The notes: generated by a model not told the origin, from the sequence alone. Shown: positions 1 to 6,973, counted from the stretch's first letter. The stretch is 7,082 nucleotides of DNA from Eubacteriales bacterium (GCA_030695285.1 JAUYTF010000333.1:1-7082); one strand, 5' to 3'. Made by a program: numbers and translations.

Positions 1-508
1 CGCGGACAACGCGCTTTTTGTCGTTCGGGTGTAGGCGCCCTGCCGTGACCGGATCGATCTTTTTCAGTCTTGCAAACGCCGCGTTGGAATCCTGATCATA
101 TTCATTCGATGCGCGCTCCCGCGCTATTTCGTTTCGCGGAATGGCAAACCCAAGCGGATAAGTCAGCGCGTTGACATACAATCCGCTGCCGCCAACGACG
201 ATTGGCGTGTTGCCGCGCACCGTGATCGTGTCGATTGCCTGTGTGGCCATATTGCGAAACATTGCAGCAGAAAACTCAGGCGTATTGATCGCTAGGCAGT
301 CGATTAGATGGTGCGCAATCCCCTGCCGCTCTGTAAGCGGCGGCTTTGCAGAGCCGATGTCCATGCCAAAATATACCTGCACGGAGTCGGCGGAGACAAT
401 CTCTCCGCGTGTCCGTTTGGCTAGCTCAATGGAAAGTTCGGTTTTATGGCTGGCGGTCGGACCTACGATACAGACGATCCTTCGCCGTTCTGACTGAGAT
501 ACCATCAT
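1..508 (-). CDS. miaA: tRNA dimethylallyltransferase MiaA (N-terminal 169 codons; cut by window edge)
   Basis: MiaA transfers a dimethylallyl group to N6 of A37 in tRNAs that read UNN codons, giving i6A, the substrate of MiaB. Seen from the first ATG (508-506): a P-loop region GPTASHKT at residues 16-23; ADS at 40-42, holding the family's conserved Asp; the segment QVYFGMDIGSAKP at 44-56; GGSGLY at 106-111; and HPNDKKRVVR at 160-169. This is about half of a usual protein of roughly 310 residues, and the C-terminus lies beyond base 1. Two ATGs stand in tandem (508 and 505). The only Shine-Dalgarno-like stretch, GTGAG at 512-516, is weak and better spaced for the second ATG. The gene starts 21 bp after the mutL stop, so it is probably co-transcribed. 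Oddity: the P-loop residue before the Lys is His21 (codon CAT), not the expected Gly. The family call is firm; activity of this variant cannot be judged from sequence. Confidence 0.95.
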   Translation of the reverse strand, partial: MMVSQSERRRIVCIVGPTASHKTELSIELAKRTRGEIVSADSVQVYFGMDIGSAKPPLTERQGIAHHLIDCLAINTPEFSAAMFRNMATQAIDTITVRGNTPIVVGGSGLYVNALTYPLGFAIPRNEIARERASNEYDQDSNAAFARLKKIDPVTAGRLHPNDKKRVVR

Positions 509-529
509 TTTCTCACACAAGTTTGATTG

Positions 530-2347
530 TTAAACGATGCGTTTGAACATCTTTTCGATGTCCATCTTGGTGAAGCGAACCGCGACAGGCCGCCCGTGCG
601 GGCAGGTCAGCAGCGTGTTCTGCGCGGCAAGGCGCTCTAGCAGCTGGCGAATCTCTTCATGCGAAAGGCGTTCCCCCGCCTTGACCGCGTGCTTACAGGC
701 GGTCTGGGCAATAGCATCTCGAAACCAGTCGTTCGGGCGCGCCTCTTCCGAGCCAGAGAGAAACTCCAACACGTCGTGTAAAAACGCGGCCTTGAGCGCG
801 TTTCCTTTGATCTGCGGCACGGCAAGCAGCGTTATCCTCGTCTCAGTAGCATCGGAAAACACGAAGCCAAAGCGCTCTAGTTCCGATTTGTTTGTGAAAA
901 ACACATCGGATTCCGTCGGCAGTAGCCGCACATCCTCTGGTAGGAACAACGTCTGCGACACGATGGCGGCCGATCGCGCCATCAGCGCGTCATACAAGAG
1001 CCGTTCGTGAGCGGCATGCTGGTCGATGCAATAGACTGTTTCGCCTTGCTGCACATACCAGTAGGTATCAAACGCACAGCCGATGATATGAAACGGATCG
1101 GAAAACGGTTCCGACGGAAAATCAGCAGCGCGCGCTGAATAAGCAGGTTCGCTCTGAAGTCGTTCCTCCGGCTCGCGCGACGGCATCCGGTAGGTCGGCA
1201 CGCGCGGCGGAAGGCTTGCATACCCGCCCTCGCGCAAGGAACCGCTTGGCTGCAACATCGGCGCACGCAGATCGACACGTCTTGACTCCTCTGAAATTGA
1301 GAAAATTGGAGATGTCGACTCCTCCGGCTCAACTCGATGAATTTCGATATCGGGCACATAGCTGCGAATCAGCGCCTCCGAGCAGGCGACAACGACGCTG
1401 CGCGAGACACGCTGCTCGTTCGCAAAGCGAACCTCGAGCTTTGCCGGATGGACGTTGACATCCACCTCGGCGTAGGCAATATTAAGATACAACACCGCAA
1501 ACGGAAAACGTCCGATCAACACCCGCGTGTCAAAGGAGCGCGAGAGCGCGTTGCTCAGCACGTTGGTGCGGATAATGCGCCCGTTGAGCAATATCGTCTG
1601 TCCGGAACGGTTGGCGCGCGCGAGATCCGGCACGCCGACAAAACCGGTAATCTTGAGATATCCGTCATCAAACGCGACTGGGCAAATCTGCCGCTCCATA
1701 TTCACGCCGTAGACCGAGAGCAGCGCGTCCTTTGCGCTGCCGTTTCCCGTAGAGCGATAGACGGTTCTGCCTCCGCTGACATAGTGCACCGCAACCTGCG
1801 GGACAGAGAGGATCAGCCGCGCGACATAGTCCCCGATTGCCGCGCTCTCGGCGCGTGCGCTTTTGACAAACTTCAGCCGAGCAGGCACATTGTAAAAGAG
1901 ATTTCGCACTTCGATGCTCGTCCCCCGCGTGCCTGCGGTGCGCTTGTGCTCGACTAAGTCGCCACCTTCATAGCGAATCTGTGTGCCGAGCTCGTCTTCC
2001 TCGGTCTGTGTTTGCAATATGACGCGCGAAACAGCGGCGATGGACGCCAGCGCCTCCCCGCGAAAGCCGAGCGAGTGAATCGCAAAGAGGTCGCTCGCGG
2101 TTGAAATTTTACTAGTAGCGTGGCGTAAAAAAGCCGTTTCGCAGTCGTCATCCGCAATGCCGCCGCCGTTGTCTATGATGCGGATGCTGTCCAAGCCTCC
2201 GTTTTCAATCTCGATTGTAATCGCAGTTGCGCCCGCGTCGATGGCGTTTTCAACAAGCTCTTTGACAACCGAACTCGGCCGCTCGACGACCTCGCCGGCG
2301 GCGATCTGGTTTGCGATTCTGGGCGGTAAAACGTGTACCTTTGGCAT
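530..2347 (-). CDS. mutL: DNA mismatch repair protein MutL (endonuclease type)
   Basis: MutL couples mismatch-bound MutS to strand incision and removal. The 605-residue protein is complete. The N-terminal GHKL ATPase has ELVENAIDAGA at 30-40 (Glu30 is the likely catalytic base and Asn34 binds Mg), DNGGGI at 59-64, RHATSK at 75-80, GFRGEAL at 94-100 and NVHPAK at 298-303. A variable Pro- and charge-rich linker covers about 332-412. The C-terminal dimerisation/nuclease domain has DQHAAHE at 442-448, ACKHAVK at 550-556, CPHGRP at 582-587 and a terminal FKR at 601-603. These metal-site motifs mark a nicking MutL, as in B. subtilis, not the MutH-dependent E. coli form. QTLFLP at 465-470 sits where the B. 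subtilis beta-clamp-binding motif lies. The last Glu of DQHAx2Ex4E is Asp453 here. The ATG at 2347 has GGAG at 2353-2356, 5 nt away. It follows mutS by 62 bp. Confidence 0.98.
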   Translation of the reverse strand: MPKVHVLPPRIANQIAAGEVVERPSSVVKELVENAIDAGATAITIEIENGGLDSIRIIDNGGGIADDDCETAFLRHATSKISTASDLFAIHSLGFRGEALASIAAVSRVILQTQTEEDELGTQIRYEGGDLVEHKRTAGTRGTSIEVRNLFYNVPARLKFVKSARAESAAIGDYVARLILSVPQVAVHYVSGGRTVYRSTGNGSAKDALLSVYGVNMERQICPVAFDDGYLKITGFVGVPDLARANRSGQTILLNGRIIRTNVLSNALSRSFDTRVLIGRFPFAVLYLNIAYAEVDVNVHPAKLEVRFANEQRVSRSVVVACSEALIRSYVPDIEIHRVEPEESTSPIFSISEESRRVDLRAPMLQPSGSLREGGYASLPPRVPTYRMPSREPEERLQSEPAYSARAADFPSEPFSDPFHIIGCAFDTYWYVQQGETVYCIDQHAAHERLLYDALMARSAAIVSQTLFLPEDVRLLPTESDVFFTNKSELERFGFVFSDATETRITLLAVPQIKGNALKAAFLHDVLEFLSGSEEARPNDWFRDAIAQTACKHAVKAGERLSHEEIRQLLERLAAQNTLLTCPHGRPVAVRFTKMDIEKMFKRIV

Positions 2348-2361
2348 CTTTTCTCCGGTTC

Positions 2362-2397
2362 TTGATTGTTCTATTCCAGCGGTACTAAGTGATTGAC
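2362..2397 (-). repeat. Decayed copy of the mutS 3' end in the mutS-mutL spacer
   Basis: By hand alignment, 28 of 36 bases match 2446-2481 inside mutS, including an exact 12-mer (GTCAATCACTTA on the minus strand) and an exact AATCAA at the far end. The offset is 84 bp, exactly 28 codons, so the copy stays in the mutS reading frame. Read on past the mutS stop it gives VNHLVPLE followed by TAG and then NNQ, against VNHLTPLEALNQ in MutS residues 846-857. The simplest inference is an old 84-bp tandem duplication of the gene's tail that has since decayed. It lies between the mutS stop and the mutL ribosome binding site and is not expected to be translated unless the TAA is read through. Confidence 0.6.
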
Positions 2398-2409
2398 TGA
2401 TGATTCGCG

Positions 2410-5016
2410 TTACGAGTGTTTCAGCATCGCGTGCAGGGCAAATAGTTGATTGAGCGCTTCCAATGGTGTTAAGTGATTGACATCCAGTTCTTTTAAAATG
2501 CGAAGTGCGCTCTCTTCCCCGCTCTCGTCGAGCAGCGAGGGCTGCACGCTGGTTTCAATCTTTGCCGGTTCACGCTTGGCCGCGATATCCGCAGACTCCA
2601 GCTTTTCGAGGATCTCTTTTGCGCGGGCGAGCACCGCCTCTGGCAACCCCGCCAAGCGCGCCACCTGAATACCAAAGCTCTGATCCGCGCCGCCGCGTAC
2701 GATTTTTCGCAAAAACACGATGTCATCGCCGATTTCGCGGACGGTCACGCGGAAGTTTTTCACGGCCGGCAGCGCGCCTTCCAGCTCGGTAAGTTCGTGA
2801 TAATGCGTGGCAAACAGCGCTTTAGCGCCGCATTTTTTCGCGTCTGCGATGTATTCCAGCACCGACCAGGCGATGCTGAGTCCGTCAAACGTGCTTGTGC
2901 CTCTGCCGATTTCGTCGAGGATGAGCAGGCTGTTTTCACTCGCGTTGTGGAGGATGTTTGCAACCTCGCTCATCTCCACCATAAACGTGCTCTGGCCGGA
3001 GGAGAGATCGTCGCTCGCGCCGATGCGTGTAAAAATGCGATCGATGATCGAGATATCCGCCTCCGTCGCGGGCACGAACGAGCCGATGTGCGCCATCAGC
3101 GCAATCAGCGCCGTCTGGCGCATATAGGTGCTCTTGCCAGCCATGTTTGGGCCGGTGATGATCAAAAGTCGGTCCTCCGCGCGGTTTAAGAGCACGTCAT
3201 TTGGTACAAACGGGTCCTTCATCGCGCGTTCAATCACGGGATGACGACCGTTGATGATCTTGATTCTCCCCTGCTGGTTCCATTTCGGGCGGCAGTAGCC
3301 GTTGTTGGCGGCGACTTCCGCAAGGGAAACATAAGTGTCCAGCTCGGCAATCAGCGCGCCGTTTGCCTGTAATCTTCCTGTGCAGCCCAGCAGCACCTCG
3401 CGGATGGCGGCAAACAGCTCGTTTTCCAATTGTATCAGGCGATCTTTCGCGCCTAGTATCTTCTGCTCCATCTCTTTGAGTTCGGGCGTGACAAAGCGCT
3501 CGGCGTTGGCAAGTGTCTGCTTGCGCTCGTATTCATACGGCACCTGCGCAAGGTACGACTTCGTGACCTCGATAAAATACCCAAACACGCGGTTGTAGTT
3601 CACGCGCAGGGATTTAATCTTCGTGATATCGCGTTGTGCCGCTTCAAAGCTCTCCAGCCAGGCTTGCGAGTTTTCCGCTATGCTTCGAAGCTCATCCACC
3701 TCGGGATGATATCCGGATCGGATGAATCCGCCGTCCTTGAGTGTTGGGGGCGGCGCTTCCGTGATCGCGGATAGGAGGAGGCCGAGTACATCCACCATCT
3801 CGTCGAGATACTGCGAAACATCTTTCAGCGCCGCACTCTGACTTGTGCGCAGGGCTTCTTTAATGATCGGCACGCGCCCGATGGTTTGCATGAGTGCGAT
3901 ACAGTCTCGCGCGTTGACCGAGCCGTAGACAATCTTGCTGCAAAGCCGCTCAATGTCATACATGCCGTGGAGCAGTTCCTGCATCTGTTTGCGCAAGGTC
4001 AGGTTGTCCTTTAACGCGCCGACCGCATCCAGCCTGCGCTCGATCTCCTGGATCGATTGCAGCGGGCGATCGATCCAGTCGCGCAGCATTCTTCCGCCCA
4101 TTCCCGTCTTTGCGTGGTCTAGTAGATGGATCAAGGTGTTTTTCTTGTTTCCGCCAAAGCGAAGCGGCTGCGTGAGTTCGAGGTTTCGCCGCGAGGTTGC
4201 GTCCAGCACCATATAGCTGCTGCGGCTAAGCAGCCGCATCCCGCGGATGTGCGAGAGCGCGTTTTTCTGCGTCTCATCCAGATAGCGCATCAGCGCGCCC
4301 GCGGCGGAGACGGCGTAGGGTGCTTCATCCGCGCCAAAGCCGGAGAGTGAGTTGACGTTGAAGTGACGCTTTAGGATATCCCGCGCGCTCTCGGGTAAAA
4401 ACGCGCTTGCGCCGTATTGCTCGAGATAATAGGAAGACGAAATCTGCCGCGAGAGCAGTTGCTGTAAAAACAGCGAAGGTTCCGCGATGACCTCGCGCGG
4501 ACGAATGCGCTCCAGCTCATCCAGCAACGCAACCGCCGGTTGTTTTCCGTCGAGCTGCAACAGATAAAACTCACCCGTCGAGACATCCGCATACGCAAGA
4601 CCTATGATGCTCTCTCCTGCCGCGATGGAGGCGATATAGCTGTTTTGCCCCTCTTCAAGCATGCGGTCTTCAATTACCGTGCCGGGGGTAATGATGCGGA
4701 TGACGTCCCGCTCGACCAGGCCTTTTGCGAGAGCCGGGTCTTCAATCTGCTCACAGATGGCGACTTTGTAGCCTTTTTCGATGAGCTTAGAGATGTAGTT
4801 GTCCACCGCGTGATACGGCACGCCGCACATAGGCGCGCGCTCACTCAGGCCGCAGTCCCGCCCGGTCAGGACGAGGTCAAGCTCTTTTGAGGCGGTCTTT
4901 GCGTCTTCAAAAAACATCTCGTAAAAATCGCCCAGGCGAAAGAAGAGCAGACAGTCGCTGTATTTCTCTTTGAGTTCCAGATACTGCCGCATCATCGGCG
5001 TCATCGAAGCAGGCAT
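2410..5016 (-). CDS. mutS: DNA mismatch repair protein MutS
   Basis: MutS scans DNA, binds mispairs and small loops, and on ATP exchange becomes a sliding clamp that recruits MutL. The complete 868-residue protein has the usual MutS1 length. The N-terminal mismatch-binding domain carries GDFYEMF, with the Phe31-Tyr-Glu33 mismatch-probing motif, and CGVPYHA at 64-70. Connector, lever and clamp domains fill the middle; RVNYNRVFGYFIEV at 471-484 is typical of the core. The ABC-type ATPase has Walker A TGPNMAGKST at 621-630, the DDLSSGQSTF signature region at 669-678, Walker B LLILDE ending at Asp701-Glu702, and ATHYHEL at 736-742. QPSLLD at 825-830 is a likely beta-clamp-binding motif, followed by the conserved LTPLEAL tail at 849-855. 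The ATG at 5016 has an ideal GGAGG at 5022-5026 with 5-nt spacing, which favours it over the internal Met5. The gene lies 79 bp after the YlbF-family gene and just before mutL. Confidence 0.98.
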   Translation of the reverse strand: MPASMTPMMRQYLELKEKYSDCLLFFRLGDFYEMFFEDAKTASKELDLVLTGRDCGLSERAPMCGVPYHAVDNYISKLIEKGYKVAICEQIEDPALAKGLVERDVIRIITPGTVIEDRMLEEGQNSYIASIAAGESIIGLAYADVSTGEFYLLQLDGKQPAVALLDELERIRPREVIAEPSLFLQQLLSRQISSSYYLEQYGASAFLPESARDILKRHFNVNSLSGFGADEAPYAVSAAGALMRYLDETQKNALSHIRGMRLLSRSSYMVLDATSRRNLELTQPLRFGGNKKNTLIHLLDHAKTGMGGRMLRDWIDRPLQSIQEIERRLDAVGALKDNLTLRKQMQELLHGMYDIERLCSKIVYGSVNARDCIALMQTIGRVPIIKEALRTSQSAALKDVSQYLDEMVDVLGLLLSAITEAPPPTLKDGGFIRSGYHPEVDELRSIAENSQAWLESFEAAQRDITKIKSLRVNYNRVFGYFIEVTKSYLAQVPYEYERKQTLANAERFVTPELKEMEQKILGAKDRLIQLENELFAAIREVLLGCTGRLQANGALIAELDTYVSLAEVAANNGYCRPKWNQQGRIKIINGRHPVIERAMKDPFVPNDVLLNRAEDRLLIITGPNMAGKSTYMRQTALIALMAHIGSFVPATEADISIIDRIFTRIGASDDLSSGQSTFMVEMSEVANILHNASENSLLILDEIGRGTSTFDGLSIAWSVLEYIADAKKCGAKALFATHYHELTELEGALPAVKNFRVTVREIGDDIVFLRKIVRGGADQSFGIQVARLAGLPEAVLARAKEILEKLESADIAAKREPAKIETSVQPSLLDESGEESALRILKELDVNHLTPLEALNQLFALHAMLKHS
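2446..2481 (-). repeat. Source copy of the 36-bp repeat, within mutS
   Basis: This stretch encodes MutS residues 846-857 (VNHLTPLEALNQ), part of the conserved short C-terminal LTPxEAL segment of MutS proteins. It is the intact partner of the decayed copy at 2362-2397. Because it retains the conserved motif while the downstream copy has a stop and substitutions, this copy is read as the functional original. Confidence 0.6.
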
Positions 5017-5095
5017 TCGTTCCTCCGTCGTTCGGATCTGTGCAAAAAAACGAAAAGTAAAAGAATGTTTCTTTATCTTCCCAGTTAATTAAGGT

Positions 5096-5485
5096 TTAGT
5101 GCTTGCAGCCGCCGCAACCGCCGCAGTCTCCGCTGCAGTCACCGCTTGCGCTCGTCTGTGCGCCGATGCAGGCGTTGATCTCGTCGTTGACCGCTGAGAG
5201 TACCGTTGAAAACGCGTTTTGCGCTAAGATCAGGCCTCCATACAGCGGGCTCTCTTTGAGCTGCGCTTCCAGACGGTCGATATCGTTGGTCAGCGAAACC
5301 GCTTCCAGATCGTTGCCGTCCTCATCCGCCAGAATACTGATGAGCCGGTCGCGCTTCTCGTTGAGCTCCTGCATGAGCCGCGCAATGGCTTCGTTTTTCT
5401 CAAAATCGCTCTGTGCCTGTTTCATGTGTACAAATTCAGAAGAGTTGGCAAGCGCCAGCCCGAGTTCTCTCGCCAGTTCAATCAT
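5096..5485 (-). CDS. YlbF/YmcA-family protein with cysteine-rich C-terminal tail
   Basis: This 129-residue protein fits the Com_YlbF (RicA/RicF-like) family: an N-terminal helix starting MIELARELGLAL, a charged helical middle (about 22-75) and the typical ESPLYGGLILAQNAF stretch at 78-92. In B. subtilis, YmcA and YlbF form a complex with YaaT that binds iron-sulfur clusters and influences RNA processing and development; ymcA there also follows the miaB gene and precedes mutSL, so this is the positional counterpart of ymcA. The last 13 residues are Gly- and Cys-rich: Cys117, Cys121, Cys124 and Cys127 (CX3CX2CX2C), with Cys106 upstream. I infer a metal or Fe-S site there. GGAGGA at 5495-5500, 9 nt before the ATG, fixes the start. 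The gene begins 26 bp after the miaB stop. I cannot decide between YlbF and YmcA orthology, so no symbol is given. Confidence 0.88.
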   Translation of the reverse strand: MIELARELGLALANSSEFVHMKQAQSDFEKNEAIARLMQELNEKRDRLISILADEDGNDLEAVSLTNDIDRLEAQLKESPLYGGLILAQNAFSTVLSAVNDEINACIGAQTSASGDCSGDCGGCGGCKH

Positions 5486-5511
5486 CTTTCTATGTCCTCC
5501 GGTTTTCGGTT

Positions 5512-6909
5512 TTAGTTTGTGTCAGTTTTATATTTGCTGCTCTCCGCAGTTTTTCCGTATAACGAGTTTTTTCGAACATTGGTGACCGTCACCGGAACAT
5601 ACTGCCCGATCAGCTCCGGCGTGCCGGTGAAATACACCATTTTAAAATTCGAAAACTTGCCGTAGCAAACGGGTTCGTTCTTCGTGTTACAGTCCTCCAC
5701 GTGCACGATGCCCGCTAGACCTACATATTTTTCGTTATTCTCGCGGGACTTTCGCTCCTGCAGCGCGTTAAGCCGTTGTAAGCGTTCGCGCTTGGTGATG
5801 TCCGTTACCTGCTCCTCCATCGTCGCTGCGCTGGTGCCTTTGCGCGGAGAATACTTGAAGGTAAACGCAGATGCAAAACCCACCTGCTCCACCAAATCGA
5901 GCGTTTGCAGGAAGTCTTCCTCCGTTTCACCGGGGAAACCAACGATGATATCCGTCGTGAGCTCCACATCCGGCATAGCGGCTTGCAGCTTCTGAACGAT
6001 CTCAAGATACCGCTCCCGCGTATATTTGCGGTTCATCCTGCTTAAAATCTCGTTTGACCCGCTCTGCATCGGTAGATGCACATGGTGGCAAACGTTGGGC
6101 AGGCTCGCCATCGCCGCGATCATCTCGTCCGACAAATCTTTCGGGTGAGATGTCATAAACCGGATGCGCTTAAGCCCTTCTACCTTTGAGACCTCCGTCA
6201 GCAACGATGCAAACGAAGCATTGATTAAGTCTTTTCCGTATGAATTGACGTTTTGCCCCAGCAGCGTCAACTCGGTATATCCTTCCGCGACGAGTTTTTT
6301 CGCTTCATCGACGACCGCCTGCATCTCGCGGGAGCGCTCCCGCCCGCGCACAAAGGGCACGATGCAATAGGTGCAGAAGTTGTCGCAACCGTAGTTGATG
6401 TTGACAAAGGCGTTGATCTTCCCCGTGCGGATGCTCGGCAGATCGTCCTCGATTTGAATGTTGTTTTCGTCCACAGCGAGCGTGCGGGAGCCAGCCTCGG
6501 CGCTCTCAACGAACGCAGGCAGGCGCGAAAGCAGATTGGTTCCGAATACGATATCCACAAAAGGAAAACGTTTATACAGTTTTTCAGCGACCTCCTGCTG
6601 CTGCATCATGCAGCCGAACACGCCGATGATGAGGTTGGGATTCTCGTCCTTTCGCTCCTTGAGCGCGCCGATGTTGCCAAACACCCGCTTCTCCGCGTGG
6701 TCTCGCACACAGCAGGTGTTAAAGAGGATCAGAGCGGCACTTTCTTTGTCCGTTCCGCGCGAAAACCCCACGGTTTCTAGCAATCCTGCGGCTGTTTCGC
6801 TGTCCCGAACGTTCATCTGGCAGCCAAATGTTTCGATATAATACACGCGTGCAGCGTTGATCATTTTACTGAGAAAAGGCGATTTTTGCTCCATGTTAGT
6901 ACACTCCAT
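5512..6909 (-). CDS. miaB: tRNA-2-methylthio-N6-dimethylallyladenosine synthase MiaB
   Basis: MiaB is a cytosolic radical-SAM methylthiotransferase that converts i6A37, made by MiaA, into ms2i6A37. The 465-residue protein shows three parts. The N-terminal UPF0004 domain has auxiliary-cluster cysteines Cys30 (ETFGCQMN), Cys66 (NTCCVRD) and Cys100 (FGCMMQ). The radical-SAM barrel has YGCDNFCTYC, giving Cys175, Cys179 and Cys182 (CX3CX2C) for the SAM-binding cluster, then GRERSRE, LLGQNVNSYG, LPMQSGS and DIIVGFPGETEEDF. A C-terminal TRAM domain, about 392-455, should bind tRNA. GQNVNSYG and the arrangement favour MiaB over MtaB or RimO. The start is uncertain: ATG 6909 has GGAG at 6915-6918, but ATG 6894 (460 residues) has its own GGAG at 6904-6907 and suits the predicted transcription start better. 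It is the first gene of the presumed operon. Confidence 0.96.
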   Translation of the reverse strand: MECTNMEQKSPFLSKMINAARVYYIETFGCQMNVRDSETAAGLLETVGFSRGTDKESAALILFNTCCVRDHAEKRVFGNIGALKERKDENPNLIIGVFGCMMQQQEVAEKLYKRFPFVDIVFGTNLLSRLPAFVESAEAGSRTLAVDENNIQIEDDLPSIRTGKINAFVNINYGCDNFCTYCIVPFVRGRERSREMQAVVDEAKKLVAEGYTELTLLGQNVNSYGKDLINASFASLLTEVSKVEGLKRIRFMTSHPKDLSDEMIAAMASLPNVCHHVHLPMQSGSNEILSRMNRKYTRERYLEIVQKLQAAMPDVELTTDIIVGFPGETEEDFLQTLDLVEQVGFASAFTFKYSPRKGTSAATMEEQVTDITKRERLQRLNALQERKSRENNEKYVGLAGIVHVEDCNTKNEPVCYGKFSNFKMVYFTGTPELIGQYVPVTVTNVRKNSLYGKTAESSKYKTDTN

Positions 6910-6951
6910 TTCGACTCCGCTTCATTATAGCATGATTTGTTAAGTCGAATG
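6907..6951. repeat. Inverted repeat bracketing the miaB -10 box, ribosome binding site and first ATG
   Basis: Plus-strand TTCGACT (6910-6916) and AGTCGAA (6943-6949) form a perfect 7-bp inverted repeat 26 bp apart. Allowing one unpaired base, the arms extend to CATTTCGACT (6907-6916) and AGTCGAATG (6943-6951). The -10 hexamer lies between the arms, and the inner arm covers part of the GGAG and the ATG at 6909. It could be an operator, or an RNA hairpin if transcription starts further upstream. A 7-bp pair in a region this short can also occur by chance. Confidence 0.3.
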
Positions 6952-6953
6952 AA
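6924..6953 (-). promoter_or_regulatory. Probable sigma-A promoter for miaB and downstream genes
   Basis: The minus strand carries a perfect TATAAT at 6924-6929. The best -35 match, TTCATT at 6948-6953 with an 18-bp spacer, is weak (3 of 6). The expected transcription start is near 6917, only about 8 nt before the ATG at 6909 but about 23 nt before the ATG at 6894. The surrounding DNA is AT-rich and non-coding. No other convincing promoter precedes any of the five minus-strand genes. Confidence 0.55.
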
Positions 6954-6973
6954 AGAATTTTGTGTTTTCCGTG

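Noticed and set aside
1337..1957. Long open frame on the plus strand (206 codons) antisense to mutL
   Set aside because: It lies wholly within the clearly coding mutL in the opposite direction, its product is rich in Arg, His and Asp with no recognisable motif, and GC-rich genes commonly produce such antisense frames.
2348..2409. Separate promoter for mutL in the mutS-mutL spacer
   Set aside because: No -10/-35 pair of reasonable quality; the spacer is explained by the mutS-tail repeat and the mutL ribosome binding site.
5044..5074. Possible terminator in the YlbF-family gene to mutS gap: AAAGAA/TTCTTT stem (5060-5065, 5069-5074) with T runs after it on the minus strand
   Set aside because: The stem is 6 bp and almost all A-U with a 3-nt loop, and the T runs do not follow it directly. 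It is too weak to call.
5085..5092. TTAATTAA palindrome after the YlbF-family stop codon
   Set aside because: It is a simple 8-bp AT palindrome in an AT-rich gap with nothing else around it to suggest a binding site.
6253..6780. Plus-strand open frame of 175 codons antisense to miaB
   Set aside because: It overlaps the Fe-S and radical-SAM core of miaB, has no plausible promoter, and resembles no family I recognise; a shadow of miaB coding.
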